Positions 9,152 to 18,647 of a DNA stretch of 64,000 bases are shown here, piece after piece; the stretch's first letter is position 1; every line of letters begins with the position of its first letter. Where the stretch lies: the NCBI RefSeq assembly GCF_028683135.1, contig NZ_JAJUBB010000022.1, forward strand, positions 1 through 64,000. The letters are read 5' to 3'. Source of the DNA: Enterovibrio qingdaonensis. GTDB taxonomy: Bacteria > Pseudomonadota > Gammaproteobacteria > Enterobacterales > Vibrionaceae. A program made the translations under genes and the position numbers. Below the pieces are notes generated by a model. That model did no database searches. It had not been told where the DNA came from and saw only the letters and a list, made by a program, of their open reading frames with translations.

Positions 9152-11452
9152 CTAAGGTGCAGGACGGAAAGTAATCTCATGTACAGGCTCTCCAGGCAAT
9201 AAAGGCGTTGAGCCTTGCTCGGCATACTCATCAAACCCTCTCCGATAAAACGGCGATAACGGGTGTCCGCTCTGCCCACCTGGCACCGTTAAGATACCTT
9301 CCTTTTCGTTGCCAGGTTGCACAATCAAACGTTGTGACGCACCAAATGACCGCCCTTGAACCGCTGGCATATAACGGTCACCAAAGCCTTCGACTGCTGG
9401 CATATCAAGCAATTTGCTCAGTAGTGGCATCTGACGACTGAATGGATGCTGCACTTTCAGTGTGTTTACATCGCCCCAACGCAACGCACTGAGTGGCCCC
9501 TGAGTATGTCCCGTCATTTCAAGCATGAGAGCTTGCTTCATGCTTTCATAAGTGGAAATAAAGAACACATCCCAATCGTTAAACCCTTTTGGTAACCAGC
9601 TTTTTGGGGTTTGCCCTACGAGTTGCCAAAGTGCCGGCTCCAGTTGCCTCTCAATACTCCATATCGACACACCGTTGTGGTTCAGCACCGTTTCAACAGA
9701 TGCGAACAAACTATCCATCAAAGCATCACGGTACTTGCGAACCAACGTGTACCCAACAGAGTCAGCGCATGCGCACGCTTGCCAATCCTTTAAGGCTTGG
9801 ATGTCTTGCGCATACAGTTTTGGTCTTTGTTGCAGTTTTTGCAGCAGCAATTCATGCCAACGCGCTAGAAATTTCGCTTCATTGTCGAGTTGGATGTCAT
9901 AGAAGTCATCCGCCGCGAAATCGGCTTTCTCATTTAACCTGTCGCGAATTTGTTGGCTGCGCGCGCCTAAGGCGTAGCCACCATTTCCAAATCGGGCATC
10001 TTGTTCGACACTGACTACGCGACTATTGCCCGTCCAAATCCTCGCGTTTTCGGGGTTGACCACAAACGGCACATCCGTTGCTTGGTAACGCCATTCTTCA
10101 TCAAAATGTGCGGCGTTCTTTGGAAAGCTTTGTGGGGCTCGCCGATTTGGAATTGCGCCTGTCGCTTGCCAAGCAATACTGCCGTTTGAGTCCGCTAACA
10201 CCATGTTCTGAACTGGTATCCCAATCTCTTTTGATGCAGCAAGCCCCTCTTCAACAGTCGCTACACCTTCCAATTTCAGAAGACCCAAATTAACGGCATA
10301 GTCTTGATACGCGACCCAAGACAGCGCATAAGGCTGACCATTGAAATAACGCACTGGCCCATAGTTACTGATTTCCAACATATGGGAGTGATCACCTGAT
10401 TTTGTCGGGATCTTTTCGGTAACGAACTTTGTGCTGTCTGTATCAGCCAGCTTGTACCAATCAGCCGAATCCAAGTAACCATTGGTGAAGCCCCAAGCAA
10501 CATGCCCATTTGTCCCAACTACCACAGCGGGTGCGCCTGGCAAGGTAACACCGGTGATTTGTCTTGCGTCGCCATCTTGCTGATAATTTAACTGAGCACG
10601 GTACCAAATGGTGGGAACATTCATACCCAGATGCATATCATCTGAAAGCATCGCCTTGCCTGACTCGGTCAGTTCACCACCTACCGCCCAATTATTGCTG
10701 CCAACCAGTGGCGACTTATCAATTTCAGTCACGACTGCGGCTTGCTGGTACTTTTCGTCAATTTTGGGAATACGAGCGGGGCTAATAGCAAATTCACTGC
10801 CATCTAAAGCGGCTTGGTAAGAAGAAGGCTGATTAACGAATGCGACCATTTCAGGACCAAAATTCGTATTCAGAATCTCCATCATCATGTCGCGATCGAT
10901 AGATCGCCCTTGTAAGTCCAAATACATACTGAAAATGACTAACAGTGAGTCTTCGGGTTTCCAAGGTTTTCGCTCTGAACGCGACAATACATATTCAAAG
11001 GAGGGGTAAGCCTGATGGCCCAACGCATCATTCACACCGTCTGTGTAGGCTTGCAGGTGGGCTTGGTCAGCGGGGGGTAACTGCTTTACGATTTCTTGGC
11101 TGCGTTTTCTAAAGAGATGAAAGCGTTTATCTTCATCTAATTTAAGTGCGCCATTTCCAAATAACTCGGTCAACTCACCCGCCGCGTTTCGTCTGAGTAA
11201 ATCCATTTGGAAGAAACGATCTTGCCCGTGTGCATAACCGAGCAAATAAGAAGCATCTTGGCGATTTTCAGCGATGATGATGGCAGTACCTAACGCATCG
11301 CGCTGAATTTTACCTTCTTGTGTCACGCCTTTAGAAACCGTCGTGCCAGACAATGTGGGCAGACTCATTGTGAGTATCCCATACACCACGGCTGTCGCCA
11401 GAAGTGACAGCAAGATCAGAACAATGATTACGGCTCTGATTTTTCGAAACAT
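9152..11452 (-). CDS. penicillin acylase family amidohydrolase
   Basis: 766 residues, one N-terminal hydrophobic segment (about 7-30) that acts as signal or anchor, so the enzyme is periplasmic. Family S45 enzymes are Ntn hydrolases that self-cleave to expose a Ser; GSNNWAVGG gives Gly251-Ser252 as the cleavage/nucleophile site, and GYAHGQDRFFQMDLLRR is the conserved alpha-chain segment. The beta chain would be residues 252-766. Natural substrates of these enzymes are usually acylated compounds such as acyl-homoserine lactones or phenylacetyl amides; which one here is unknown. Same strand as the DUF1800/DUF1501 pair. Confidence 0.88.
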   Translation of the reverse strand: MFRKIRAVIIVLILLSLLATAVVYGILTMSLPTLSGTTVSKGVTQEGKIQRDALGTAIIIAENRQDASYLLGYAHGQDRFFQMDLLRRNAAGELTELFGNGALKLDEDKRFHLFRKRSQEIVKQLPPADQAHLQAYTDGVNDALGHQAYPSFEYVLSRSERKPWKPEDSLLVIFSMYLDLQGRSIDRDMMMEILNTNFGPEMVAFVNQPSSYQAALDGSEFAISPARIPKIDEKYQQAAVVTEIDKSPLVGSNNWAVGGELTESGKAMLSDDMHLGMNVPTIWYRAQLNYQQDGDARQITGVTLPGAPAVVVGTNGHVAWGFTNGYLDSADWYKLADTDSTKFVTEKIPTKSGDHSHMLEISNYGPVRYFNGQPYALSWVAYQDYAVNLGLLKLEGVATVEEGLAASKEIGIPVQNMVLADSNGSIAWQATGAIPNRRAPQSFPKNAAHFDEEWRYQATDVPFVVNPENARIWTGNSRVVSVEQDARFGNGGYALGARSQQIRDRLNEKADFAADDFYDIQLDNEAKFLARWHELLLQKLQQRPKLYAQDIQALKDWQACACADSVGYTLVRKYRDALMDSLFASVETVLNHNGVSIWSIERQLEPALWQLVGQTPKSWLPKGFNDWDVFFISTYESMKQALMLEMTGHTQGPLSALRWGDVNTLKVQHPFSRQMPLLSKLLDMPAVEGFGDRYMPAVQGRSFGASQRLIVQPGNEKEGILTVPGGQSGHPLSPFYRRGFDEYAEQGSTPLLPGEPVHEITFRPAP

Positions 11453-11563
11453 TCCGTTGTCCCTGTTAACTATTTCAGACCTGTGTATTTAAAATACAGA
11501 CAAAGGTCGTAAACGCAACGTGACTCCCCCCGTCATGAGATCATTGAGACAACAATTACCATA

Positions 11564-11926
11564 TTATCCGTGGCTATGAATACCTATTCGATTGCCTTCA
11601 CTGTCTTGAATATGCGCGTAAATACCGAATTCTCCAATGGACGTTTTGGGGTGCAAAATAGCCGCTTCAGGTAGCCTAGCTAATACGTCATCGATGTCCT
11701 CGACACTTAGGTAAATCGTAATTGCCGATGCACCCGGTACGGCACCTTCACACGCGATAAGCGTTCCTGTTGCGCCATAGGCCGCCCCTTCCTCTACAGG
11801 AAACCAAGCCATGTCAGTTCCATCCATATCATGTCTTTTAAGCGACATTTGGAATGTCTTTTCATAGAACGCGATAGCACGTTCCATATCTTCAACCGCA
11901 ATTTCAAACCATCCTACAGGGTTCAT
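11564..11926 (-). CDS. VOC family (glyoxalase-like) protein
   Basis: 120 residues with a single vicinal-oxygen-chelate fold: NPVGWFEIAVEDMERAIAFYE at the front and HPKTSIGEFG...GNRIGIHS at the back. The start at 11926 is decided by a very strong AAAGGAGGT 7 nt upstream; the longer frame to 11947 would begin upstream of that site. VOC proteins of this size act as dimers in metal-dependent isomerases, dioxygenases or resistance proteins; no substrate can be read from the sequence. It is separated from htpX by the htpX terminator. Confidence 0.8.
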   Translation of the reverse strand: MNPVGWFEIAVEDMERAIAFYEKTFQMSLKRHDMDGTDMAWFPVEEGAAYGATGTLIACEGAVPGASAITIYLSVEDIDDVLARLPEAAILHPKTSIGEFGIYAHIQDSEGNRIGIHSHG

Positions 11927-11978
11927 TGTATATACCTCCTTTGACAATCAGTGTTCAATAACACTAGCAGGCAGAAAC

Positions 11979-12012
11979 AAAAACGCCCCCCAATTGGGAG
12001 GCGTTTTTTTTT
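11979..12012 (-). terminator. rho-independent terminator of htpX
   Basis: AAAAACGCC...GGCGTTTTT arms around CCCCAATTGGGA form a hairpin with T-runs on both sides. It follows the htpX stop on the minus strand by 15 bp. Confidence 0.8.
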
Positions 12013-12026
12013 ACTCTTAAATGTGA

Positions 12027-12908
12027 TTACAGGTGCTCACCACGGCGTAGCGAGTCGATGCGCTTGTCCAACGGTGGGTGCGTCATGAACAGCTCACTCA
12101 GCGATTTCTTACCGTTAATACCGAAGGCCATCATAGAACCTTCTAAGCGGCTCTCGTGGCTTACCTTCAGGCGCTCAAGCGCAGCAATCATCTTCTCTTT
12201 ACCTACCAACTTCGCAGAGCCCGCATCCGCTTTAAATTCACGATGACGGCTAAACCACATGGTCAGGATGCTTGCCAGCAGGCCGAATACGACCTCCAGA
12301 ATCGATGACACGATGAAATACGTCATCCAGCTGCCGCCTTCGCCCTCACCGTCTTCGTCACTGTTCATGCCGCTAATTGCGCCAGCAATGAGGCGAGAGA
12401 TGAAGATGACGAAGGTGTTCACTACACCTTGCATCAGAGCCATGGTAACCATGTCACCATTCGCGATGTGGCTAACTTCGTGTGCCAGTACCGCTTCAGC
12501 TTCGTCGCGCGTCATGTTCTCAAGAAGGCCGCTTGATACTGCAACCAGTGAATCATCACGCTTTGCGCCCGTTGCAAATGCGTTGATATCGTCTGAGTAG
12601 TAAATAGCAACCGTCGGCATACCAATGCCTGATTGTTGAGCTTGACGGCTTACTGTGCTCATCAGCCAATGTTCGGTTTCATTGCGAGGATGTTCGATGA
12701 CCTGCCCACCTACGGAGCGAAGTGCCATTGATTTCGACATCATCAATGAAATCAAAGAGCCACCAAAACCGAACACCACAGCCATTATCAATAGAAAGGA
12801 AAGGTTCCCCTGAGGTATCCCCGTTACGGCATACACAAGATTCAATATAATGTTGAATACAAACAGAACCGCGAGGTTGGTTAGCAGAAATAAACCGATG
12901 CGTTTCAT
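12027..12908 (-). CDS. htpX: membrane zinc protease HtpX
   Basis: 293 residues. Two N-terminal membrane spans (about 5-28 and 33-55), the zinc site [12 protein letters not shown] with H143-E144-H147, then two further hydrophobic segments (about 155-180 and 195-215) and the conserved [13 protein letters not shown]. HtpX degrades misfolded inner-membrane proteins together with FtsH in stressed cells. Length matches the family. Single gene with its own terminator; no sigma-32 or Cpx site was confidently seen upstream. Confidence 0.95.
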   Translation of the reverse strand: MKRIGLFLLTNLAVLFVFNIILNLVYAVTGIPQGNLSFLLIMAVVFGFGGSLISLMMSKSMALRSVGGQVIEHPRNETEHWLMSTVSRQAQQSGIGMPTVAIYYSDDINAFATGAKRDDSLVAVSSGLLENMTRDEAEAVLAHEVSHIANGDMVTMALMQGVVNTFVIFISRLIAGAISGMNSDEDGEGEGGSWMTYFIVSSILEVVFGLLASILTMWFSRHREFKADAGSAKLVGKEKMIAALERLKVSHESRLEGSMMAFGINGKKSLSELFMTHPPLDKRIDSLRRGEHL

Positions 12909-13187
12909 TACTTATCTTTTCTCCGATTGATAGAAGCGCTTACACCCCTGATAGTAGGGTCATAACGGCGAAAAACAAGCCTGTGTAACATTTTAAAACA
13001 CAAATTCTTGCAAACTGTTTTTTCTTGCTATGTTTATACGGAATGCTTGATGGATAAAAGTTAAGCAACGTTAGACTTTGGTCGAGTTGAATTTTCAGCA
13101 CAGAGGAAATAATGTGTTGGGAAAAGGTAGCGTGTCGTTGAACATGCCATTGCGTTCCCTGGAACGCGATTCTAAGGAGAGAAGAAA

Positions 13188-13364
13188 ATGGCTGACAAAG
13201 AAAATTATCGAGTAGCAATCGATATCCTTTGCTGTCACTTAGGTATGAGCTTTGATGAAGCCTGTGCAGAGCTCGGTCTTGCTGATGACGAAAATAGTAA
13301 GTTGCAACAAGTATCCGAAATGCAGCAATCACTGATGGGTTTACTACCGGAAGACAACAAGTAA
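13188..13364 (+). CDS. small protein of 58 residues, unknown
   Basis: ATG at 13188 preceded by AAGGAGAG (8 nt before), 58 codons, then TAA, followed 26 bp later by a strong terminator: a complete minimal transcription unit. The protein starts MADKENYRVAIDILCC and is acidic and helical-looking, with three Cys. A hairpin GCGTTCC-CT-GGAACGC (13152-13167) sits just before the ribosome site. I do not recognise the family. Strong ribosome site, terminator and acidic coding composition support a real gene. Confidence 0.7.
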   Translation: MADKENYRVAIDILCCHLGMSFDEACAELGLADDENSKLQQVSEMQQSLMGLLPEDNK

Positions 13365-13390
13365 TCGGCAGCTCGCTGTACCAATTATTT

Positions 13391-13416
13391 AAAAGCCAGC
13401 TCTTGAGCTGGCTTTT
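13391..13416. terminator. bidirectional terminator between the small gene and bioD
   Basis: AAAAGCCAGCTC-TT-GAGCTGGCTTTT: perfect 12-bp arms with A-run and T-run, serving the plus-strand small gene and the minus-strand bioBFCD operon. Confidence 0.85.
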
Positions 13417-13422
13417 TCTGTT

Positions 13423-14103
13423 TTATAGCCCCAGTGGAGCAATGTCGATGTATTCGCTAAGGTCTCTCGACTTCACTGAGCACAAGTACGGGATCTCTCC
13501 CAGTTTGGGAACCTGCAAATGATGCTCAAGCGTCTTAACGATGTCGCTGTAATGCTCCGTGCCCGGATTCACACGGTTGGCAATCCAACCCACTACTTCG
13601 AGTCCATCGCGACGCACCGCTTCAGCTGTAAGATAAGCATGGTTTAAACACCCAAGCTTAATACCGACCACAAGGATCACGGGTAGCTTTTCTTCACGAA
13701 CCCAATCGGCCAGTGTACTGTCATAGCTAACCGGCACTCGCCAACCGCCTGCACCTTCAACCAAGGCGACATCTGCCTTTGCTTGAATGTCACGCAGACC
13801 TTTTGACAGCACTGAAAAATCGACACTGCGACCTTCAATGTCTGCTGCAATGTGGGGGGAGCACGCTGCATCCAACAAACATGGATTTACTTCTTCATAC
13901 GCCAACTCAACGTTTGATGCTGCACGCAAGCGAATGGCATCTGAATTCATCAAACCTTCGTCAGTTTCTTTACTTCCAGCGGCAACGGGTTTGTACCCCG
14001 CAATGCGGTAGCCTGCTTTTGAAATCGCATGCATCACTGCCATTGATGCCACTGTTTTTCCAACTTCTGTATCCGTGCCTGTCACGAAATAGCTTTTAGT
14101 CAT
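13423..14103 (-). CDS. bioD: dethiobiotin synthetase BioD
   Basis: 226 residues. BioD forms the ureido ring of dethiobiotin from 7,8-diaminopelargonate, CO2 and ATP in the cytosol. The P-loop GTDTEVGKT is at residues 9-17; GYKPVAAGS and [10 protein letters not shown] are the other family blocks. The start at 14103 fits the family and overlaps the bioC stop by 8 bp; the frame is open 105 bases further up inside bioC but that extension has no family match. Last gene of bioBFCD. Confidence 0.95.
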   Translation of the reverse strand: MTKSYFVTGTDTEVGKTVASMAVMHAISKAGYRIAGYKPVAAGSKETDEGLMNSDAIRLRAASNVELAYEEVNPCLLDAACSPHIAADIEGRSVDFSVLSKGLRDIQAKADVALVEGAGGWRVPVSYDSTLADWVREEKLPVILVVGIKLGCLNHAYLTAEAVRRDGLEVVGWIANRVNPGTEHYSDIVKTLEHHLQVPKLGEIPYLCSVKSRDLSEYIDIAPLGL

Positions 14104-14911
14104 TATGAATCGCTCCAAAGCCAACCTGGTATGTTGCGGGAACCGAACCGTCTTCATTCTGGAATTTTCGGTATGCATTTTCCAATGCAGTAAACCGCGC
14201 TCTTCCACTCAGTCCCGCATTTCGCCCTTCAGACAAGTGTGTTGCTCCAATACCCTTCAAATCACGCATCAGAGCCATTGCAGAAGGATATCTTTCAACA
14301 AGTGGCTTACATTCTAGGGTGTAGTTCTGGCAGCCAGCTTGAGCAAGCGCAAGGTTTACCTGATTTAATGTTAAGAACTCATTAACATGTTGATGCAGAT
14401 CAACGTCCTGCCAAGCCTGTTTTAATTCGTGAAGAGAGCCATTAATAAGTGTGGAAAAAAGTATCTTGCCGCTCGGTTTTACTACGCGCTTTAGCTCCCT
14501 TAGCGGGACAGACAAATCTTGACACCATTGCAAAGCTAACGAACTGAAGGCGGCATCAAAGTGGTTATCATCGAACGGTAGATTCTCGGCATCCCCGGAG
14601 ACATAACGCACACTGTCCCCGCAACGTTGTCTGGCTTGCTCCAACATTTGTTCAGACAGATCAAGGGCAACGACATGAGCACCCAAGTCACGCAATTTCT
14701 CGCTGAAATAGCCTGTTCCACAGCCCAAATCGAGTACGGTTTTTCCTGTCCAATCCGCTTCCCGCTTTAAGAGATCATTCCCCACTCTGCGCTGAAAAGC
14801 GGCACTTTTATCATACGTGGCCGCTGCCCGCCCAAAGGCTGCTTTGATCGCGGCCTTTTCTTCGGCAAGTTGCTCTACGTTGTCAAACGCGAAGTTTTCC
14901 GCTTGGCTCAT
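14096..14911 (-). CDS. bioC: malonyl-ACP O-methyltransferase BioC
   Basis: 271 residues from the ATG at 14911, which has GGAGG 5 nt before it and overlaps the bioF stop by 4 bp. BioC methylates malonyl-ACP so it can enter fatty-acid elongation as a disguised primer for pimelate. The SAM-binding motif [15 protein letters not shown] and the acidic loop [23 protein letters not shown] (cited in part) are those of class I methyltransferases. The frame extends 46 codons upstream inside bioF, but this is a shadow. Confidence 0.94.
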   Translation of the reverse strand: MSQAENFAFDNVEQLAEEKAAIKAAFGRAAATYDKSAAFQRRVGNDLLKREADWTGKTVLDLGCGTGYFSEKLRDLGAHVVALDLSEQMLEQARQRCGDSVRYVSGDAENLPFDDNHFDAAFSSLALQWCQDLSVPLRELKRVVKPSGKILFSTLINGSLHELKQAWQDVDLHQHVNEFLTLNQVNLALAQAGCQNYTLECKPLVERYPSAMALMRDLKGIGATHLSEGRNAGLSGRARFTALENAYRKFQNEDGSVPATYQVGFGAIHND

Positions 14912-16083
14912 ACATCCTCCATTTCTAACAACGTACGTACCGATGAAGCAAACTTTCTCACTTGCTCCACGCGATGGTTCACGGACAGTGTCGCTCTTAG
15001 TCTCGCGGTATTCACTGGCACCGTCGGTGGGCGTATCGCACCCGCCCAATACCCGAGTTCTCTAAGTGATGCCGATATAGTTTGCATCTTGACTACATCG
15101 CCAATCACGACAGGTTTAATCGGCGTCATTGTTTCTATAACGCCTGAGATGCCGGAAAGTTCTTCGTGAAATGCATTAGACAATTCGGCCAGTTTTTCTC
15201 TGCGCCAAGAGTCCGTGCGAAGGGAGTTTAGTGCATGTAGCAACGCGTGAGCTTGTGCTGGCGGCATCGCCGTCGAATAGACGTAATGGCGAGCGAACTG
15301 CGTGAGATAGTCATGGACAGCTTTACTGCATAGAACCGCTGCTCCCATCATCCCAAAAGCTTTCCCAAACGTGACGATCAGAATATCGGGCTTGATCCCC
15401 GCGAAATCACAGCTTCCTCTACCCTCCTCACCCAAAACACCCACACCATGGGCGTCATCAACCATCAGCCATGCGTTCGCTTGTTCACATCTGGATTTGA
15501 TAGCAGTGAGAGGCGCAAGGTCACCGTCCATGCTGAAAACACCTTCAGTCACGACAAAGCGCGCTGATGATGTGTGATTCGCTGCCAGCATCGCGTTAAG
15601 ACGCTCGACATCGTTATGGGGGAAGCGGAGCATTTTCGCATCCGACAACATGCCCGCCTCCATTAAAGAGGCGTGGTTAAGTTTGTCTTGGATGAGAACA
15701 TCGTTTTTCTCCAACAACGAAAACAAGACGGCTTGGTTTGCGGCAAAACCACTGCTGAACAAAATGGCTTGTTCAAAGCCCAACCAATCACTCAGTGCTG
15801 ATTCCAGCTCCGCATGCGGCTTCGAATACCCTGTCACTAATGGCGATGCCGTGCTTCCCGCACTATAACGAGACAAGCCCTCCTGCCATGCTTGAACTAA
15901 CCGAGGTTCAGATGCCAATCCTAGGTAGTCATTGCTGGAGAAGTTAATGTACTTCTGTCCTTGCTCGTCCAACAGGCTGCCGTGCTGATGCGCAAAGGCA
16001 TAAACCTGCCTATGAAGATTATTTTGCCGGCGATCCTCGAGCTTTTGCTCAATACGTCGATGCAACTGGCATGTCTGCGTCAT
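14908..16083 (-). CDS. bioF: 8-amino-7-oxononanoate synthase BioF
   Basis: 391 residues, PLP-dependent alpha-oxoamine synthase that condenses pimeloyl-ACP with alanine. FSSNDYLGL near residue 48, VDDAHGVGVLG (PLP contact) and VTFGKAFG with the Schiff-base lysine are present. Second gene of the operon, 16 bp after bioB and overlapping bioC by 4 bp. Confidence 0.96.
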   Translation of the reverse strand: MTQTCQLHRRIEQKLEDRRQNNLHRQVYAFAHQHGSLLDEQGQKYINFSSNDYLGLASEPRLVQAWQEGLSRYSAGSTASPLVTGYSKPHAELESALSDWLGFEQAILFSSGFAANQAVLFSLLEKNDVLIQDKLNHASLMEAGMLSDAKMLRFPHNDVERLNAMLAANHTSSARFVVTEGVFSMDGDLAPLTAIKSRCEQANAWLMVDDAHGVGVLGEEGRGSCDFAGIKPDILIVTFGKAFGMMGAAVLCSKAVHDYLTQFARHYVYSTAMPPAQAHALLHALNSLRTDSWRREKLAELSNAFHEELSGISGVIETMTPIKPVVIGDVVKMQTISASLRELGYWAGAIRPPTVPVNTARLRATLSVNHRVEQVRKFASSVRTLLEMEDV

Positions 16084-16099
16084 GGTTTAAGGATGCTCC

Positions 16100-17152
16100 C
16101 TAAACATTCGCTTCGTAGAACAAATCATCTTTATCAGGGCGAGAAGCAACACGCTGAGCGACCTGACTCATCAACACTTCTTCTTGTACTTCATCCGGTT
16201 TTTGGCTGGTTTGCTCTCGGTTGATCCCAAGCTTTTTAAACAGCTGCATATCGGAATCTTCATCAGGATTTGGCGTGGTCAGGAGTTTGCAGCCATAGAA
16301 GATGGAGTTCGCACCCGCCATAAAACACATTGTCTGCATTTGCTCATTCATGTTTTCACGACCTGCAGATAAGCGAACTGCTGACTTTGGCATCATGATT
16401 CGCGCGACAGCGATAATACGCACGAAGTCAAACGGCTCGACATCCTCAACCGACTCGAGTGGCGTACCTTTCACTTTCACCAACATGTTGATTGGTACAC
16501 TTTCTGGGTGGTGAGGAAGGTTTGCGAGCTCCACCAGCAAACCTGCACGGTCTGATGTGCTTTCACCTAAGCCAATAATGCCACCCGAACACACTTTCAT
16601 CCCGGCTTCACGTACATGGGAGAGCGTATCGAGGCGATCTTGGAAGGTGCGCGTAGTGATAATATTGCTGTAGTGTTCGCGCGAGGTATCAAGGTTATGG
16701 TTGTAGTAATCTAACCCTGCATCGGCAAGCTCAGAAGCTTGATCCGATGTCAGCATCCCTAGCGTCATACAGGTTTCCAAACCCATCCCTTTTACGCCTT
16801 GGATCATGTCTTTTAGATAAGGCATGTCGCGAGCTTTCGGGTTTTTCCACGCAGCCCCCATGCAAAAACGCGTTGCTCCAGAACTTTTTGCCTTTTGTGC
16901 TGCATCAAGCACGCGTTCCACTTCGAGTAGACGTTCTTTTTCTACATCAGTGCGATAGTGGGCACTTTGGGGACAATATTTACAATCCTCTGGGCACGCT
17001 CCTGTTTTAATTGAGAGCAATGTACTGACTTGAACCTGATTCGCAGGTTGATATTGACGATGAACTTGCTGCGCTTCAAACATCAAATCCATAAAAGGTT
17101 TTTCAAAGAGGGCCTGCACTTCCTCGACCGTCCAGTTATGGCGAACTTCCAC
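16100..17152 (-). CDS. bioB: biotin synthase BioB
   Basis: 350 residues. Radical-SAM enzyme that inserts sulfur into dethiobiotin; CPEDCKYC holds the three cysteines of the 4Fe-4S cluster, and a second cluster is bound by later Cys residues and RLSAGREN. I take the GTG at 17150-17152 as start because family members begin EVRHNW here and GAGGT lies 7 nt upstream; the frame is open to an ATG at 17194, but that lies inside a leader hairpin. First gene of bioBFCD, read away from bioA. Confidence 0.94.
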   Translation of the reverse strand: MEVRHNWTVEEVQALFEKPFMDLMFEAQQVHRQYQPANQVQVSTLLSIKTGACPEDCKYCPQSAHYRTDVEKERLLEVERVLDAAQKAKSSGATRFCMGAAWKNPKARDMPYLKDMIQGVKGMGLETCMTLGMLTSDQASELADAGLDYYNHNLDTSREHYSNIITTRTFQDRLDTLSHVREAGMKVCSGGIIGLGESTSDRAGLLVELANLPHHPESVPINMLVKVKGTPLESVEDVEPFDFVRIIAVARIMMPKSAVRLSAGRENMNEQMQTMCFMAGANSIFYGCKLLTTPNPDEDSDMQLFKKLGINREQTSQKPDEVQEEVLMSQVAQRVASRPDKDDLFYEANV

Positions 17153-17180
17153 CTGTAATACCTCGAATTGGTTGATTGAT

Positions 17181-17223
17181 ATACGGAAAAACACTCCGAC
17201 AAAAAGTAAGTGTTTTTCCGTAT
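17181..17223 (-). repeat. perfect 15-bp inverted repeat in the bioB leader
   Basis: ATACGGAAAAACACT (17181-17195) and AGTGTTTTTCCGTAT (17209-17223) are exact reverse complements around a 13-nt loop. On the minus strand this hairpin lies just before the bioB ribosome site (17160-17164). It has no T-tail, so it is not a simple terminator. It may be a stabilising or regulatory leader stem, or a protein operator. Confidence 0.55.
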
Positions 17224-17253
17224 CACTTGTTCAGTCTAAAGTCCGCCTTTACA

Positions 17254-17286
17254 ATGTCAACATGGAATGAAAATCATGGTTTACAA
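17254..17286. promoter_or_regulatory. BirA operator between bioB and bioA
   Basis: The right half GGTTTACAA (17278-17286) matches the proteobacterial BirA half-site exactly; 15 bp to the left ATGTCAACA matches 6 of 9 of TTGTAAACC. Spacing and position (between divergent bioB and bioA, 18 bp before the bioA ATG) are as expected. Biotinyl-5'-AMP-BirA would repress both transcripts from here. Confidence 0.8.
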
Positions 17287-17303
17287 CTGGGCATTATTTA
17301 TAC

Positions 17304-18560
17304 ATGGATATCACTTTCGATCGCGACCATATTTGGCACCCTTATACGTCTACTCTCACGCCTCTTACCTGCTATCCCGTCACGCACGCCAAGGGCGTAC
17401 ACCTGTATCTCGAAGACGGCACGGAACTTATTGATGGCATGTCTTCTTGGTGGGCAGCCATTCATGGTTACAACCATCCTGCTCTCAATCAGGCGGTGAC
17501 TGAGCAGCTAAGCAAAATGTCCCATGTCATGTTCGGCGGGATCACCCACGATCCGGCGATCAATCTATGCAAGCTACTCGTGGAAATGACACCGGCTGAA
17601 TTGGAAAAGGTGTTTCTGTGCGATTCTGGTTCGATTTCCGTGGAAGTGGCCCTGAAAATGGCGTTGCAATACTGGCACGCTAAAGGGCAGCCGCGCTCCA
17701 AGTTCCTTACGCTGCGCCACGGTTACCACGGTGACAGTTTCGCCGCGATGTCAGTGACCGATCCTGATAACTCAATGCACAAGCTATATAAGGGATTTTT
17801 GCCAGAACACATTTTTGCAGATTCCCCTACCTGTGGTTTTCACGAGGAATGGCGTGAAGAAGACATCGCGGATTTCGAATCAAAACTCATCGAAAATAGA
17901 GATGTGATTGCAGCTGTAATCCTTGAGCCAATTGTCCAAGGCGCAGGTGGCATGCGGATCTATCACCCTAAATACCTTAAACGTGTGCGTGAACTATGCG
18001 ACGACATCGGCGTTTTGCTGATCTGCGATGAAATTGCTACGGGATTTGGCAGAACGGGCAAACTTTTCGCCTGTGAGCATGCGGGAATTGCACCTGACAT
18101 CATGTGTGTAGGAAAAGCTCTGACTGGTGGCTACATGACCATGGCAGCCACGATCACGACGAAACACGTCGCAGACACTGTATGCAGCGGAGAAGCAGGA
18201 TGCTTTATGCATGGTCCAACCTTTATGGGCAACCCACTCTCAAGTGCGGTCGCTAATGCCAGTCTTCAGCTATTAAAGGACACAAACTGGCAAGAAAAAG
18301 TTCTAGGTATAGAAGCTATCTTTCGTGCCTCTCTCCCCACTCTGACTGACCATGTAAAAGTCAAAAATGTTCGATGGCTTGGCGCAATAGGTGTTGTAGA
18401 ACTTCATGAGCCCGTTGATTTAGCAGAAATTCAGAAACGATTTGTCGAAAAAGGCGTCTGGATTAGACCATTTGGACGATTGGTTTACATGATGCCTCCT
18501 TATGACATCTCTGACGCGCAACTCAAGCAACTCATTGATGCCATCGAATCTTGTGTCTAG
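17304..18560 (+). CDS. bioA: DAPA aminotransferase BioA
   Basis: 418 residues, class III PLP aminotransferase that converts 8-amino-7-oxononanoate to 7,8-diaminopelargonate using SAM as amino donor. HIWHPYTS and SSWWAAIHGYNHP at the N-terminus are BioA-specific; CDEIATGFGRTGK and GKALTGGYM hold the PLP aspartate and lysine. Divergent from bioBFCD under the shared BirA operator. The stop is followed by the promoter of the LON-sigma operon with only 16 bp between. Confidence 0.96.
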   Translation: MDITFDRDHIWHPYTSTLTPLTCYPVTHAKGVHLYLEDGTELIDGMSSWWAAIHGYNHPALNQAVTEQLSKMSHVMFGGITHDPAINLCKLLVEMTPAELEKVFLCDSGSISVEVALKMALQYWHAKGQPRSKFLTLRHGYHGDSFAAMSVTDPDNSMHKLYKGFLPEHIFADSPTCGFHEEWREEDIADFESKLIENRDVIAAVILEPIVQGAGGMRIYHPKYLKRVRELCDDIGVLLICDEIATGFGRTGKLFACEHAGIAPDIMCVGKALTGGYMTMAATITTKHVADTVCSGEAGCFMHGPTFMGNPLSSAVANASLQLLKDTNWQEKVLGIEAIFRASLPTLTDHVKVKNVRWLGAIGVVELHEPVDLAEIQKRFVEKGVWIRPFGRLVYMMPPYDISDAQLKQLIDAIESCV

Positions 18561-18576
18561 AGCCTTGATTTTGATG

Positions 18577-18604
18577 TGATCCCAACCAAAGCCGCCTTCG
18601 TAAT
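18577..18604 (+). promoter_or_regulatory. ECF (RpoE/ChrR-type) promoter of the LON-sigma-chrR operon
   Basis: TGATCC (18577-18582), 16 bp, CGTAAT (18599-18604). TGATCC and a CGTA-type -10 at 16-18 bp are the hallmark of promoters used by sigma factors paired with ChrR anti-sigmas (established for Rhodobacter RpoE). A start site near 18610 would give a leader of about 38 nt before the ATG at 18648. The same -35, spacing and -10 occur before folE. Confidence 0.6.
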
Positions 18605-18607
18605 AAC

Positions 18608-18643
18608 AGTACCTCCGCATCAGTGGAGGTATTTAACGGAGGT
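18608..18643 (+). promoter_or_regulatory. leader hairpin with anti-Shine-Dalgarno arm
   Basis: ACCTCC (18611-18616) can pair either with GGAGGT at 18625-18630, as a 9-bp stem with flanking pairs, or with the ribosome site GGAGGT at 18638-18643. Two identical GGAGGT copies compete for one ACCTCC, an arrangement able to expose or hide the start of the next gene. Confidence 0.4.
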
Positions 18644-18647
18644 ATCA

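Noticed and set aside
11514-11543. TGATCT-N17-CGTTG before the penicillin acylase gene as a further ECF promoter
   Set aside because: Spacing and -10 depart from the two good sites and the start-region 15-mer is absent; likely chance.
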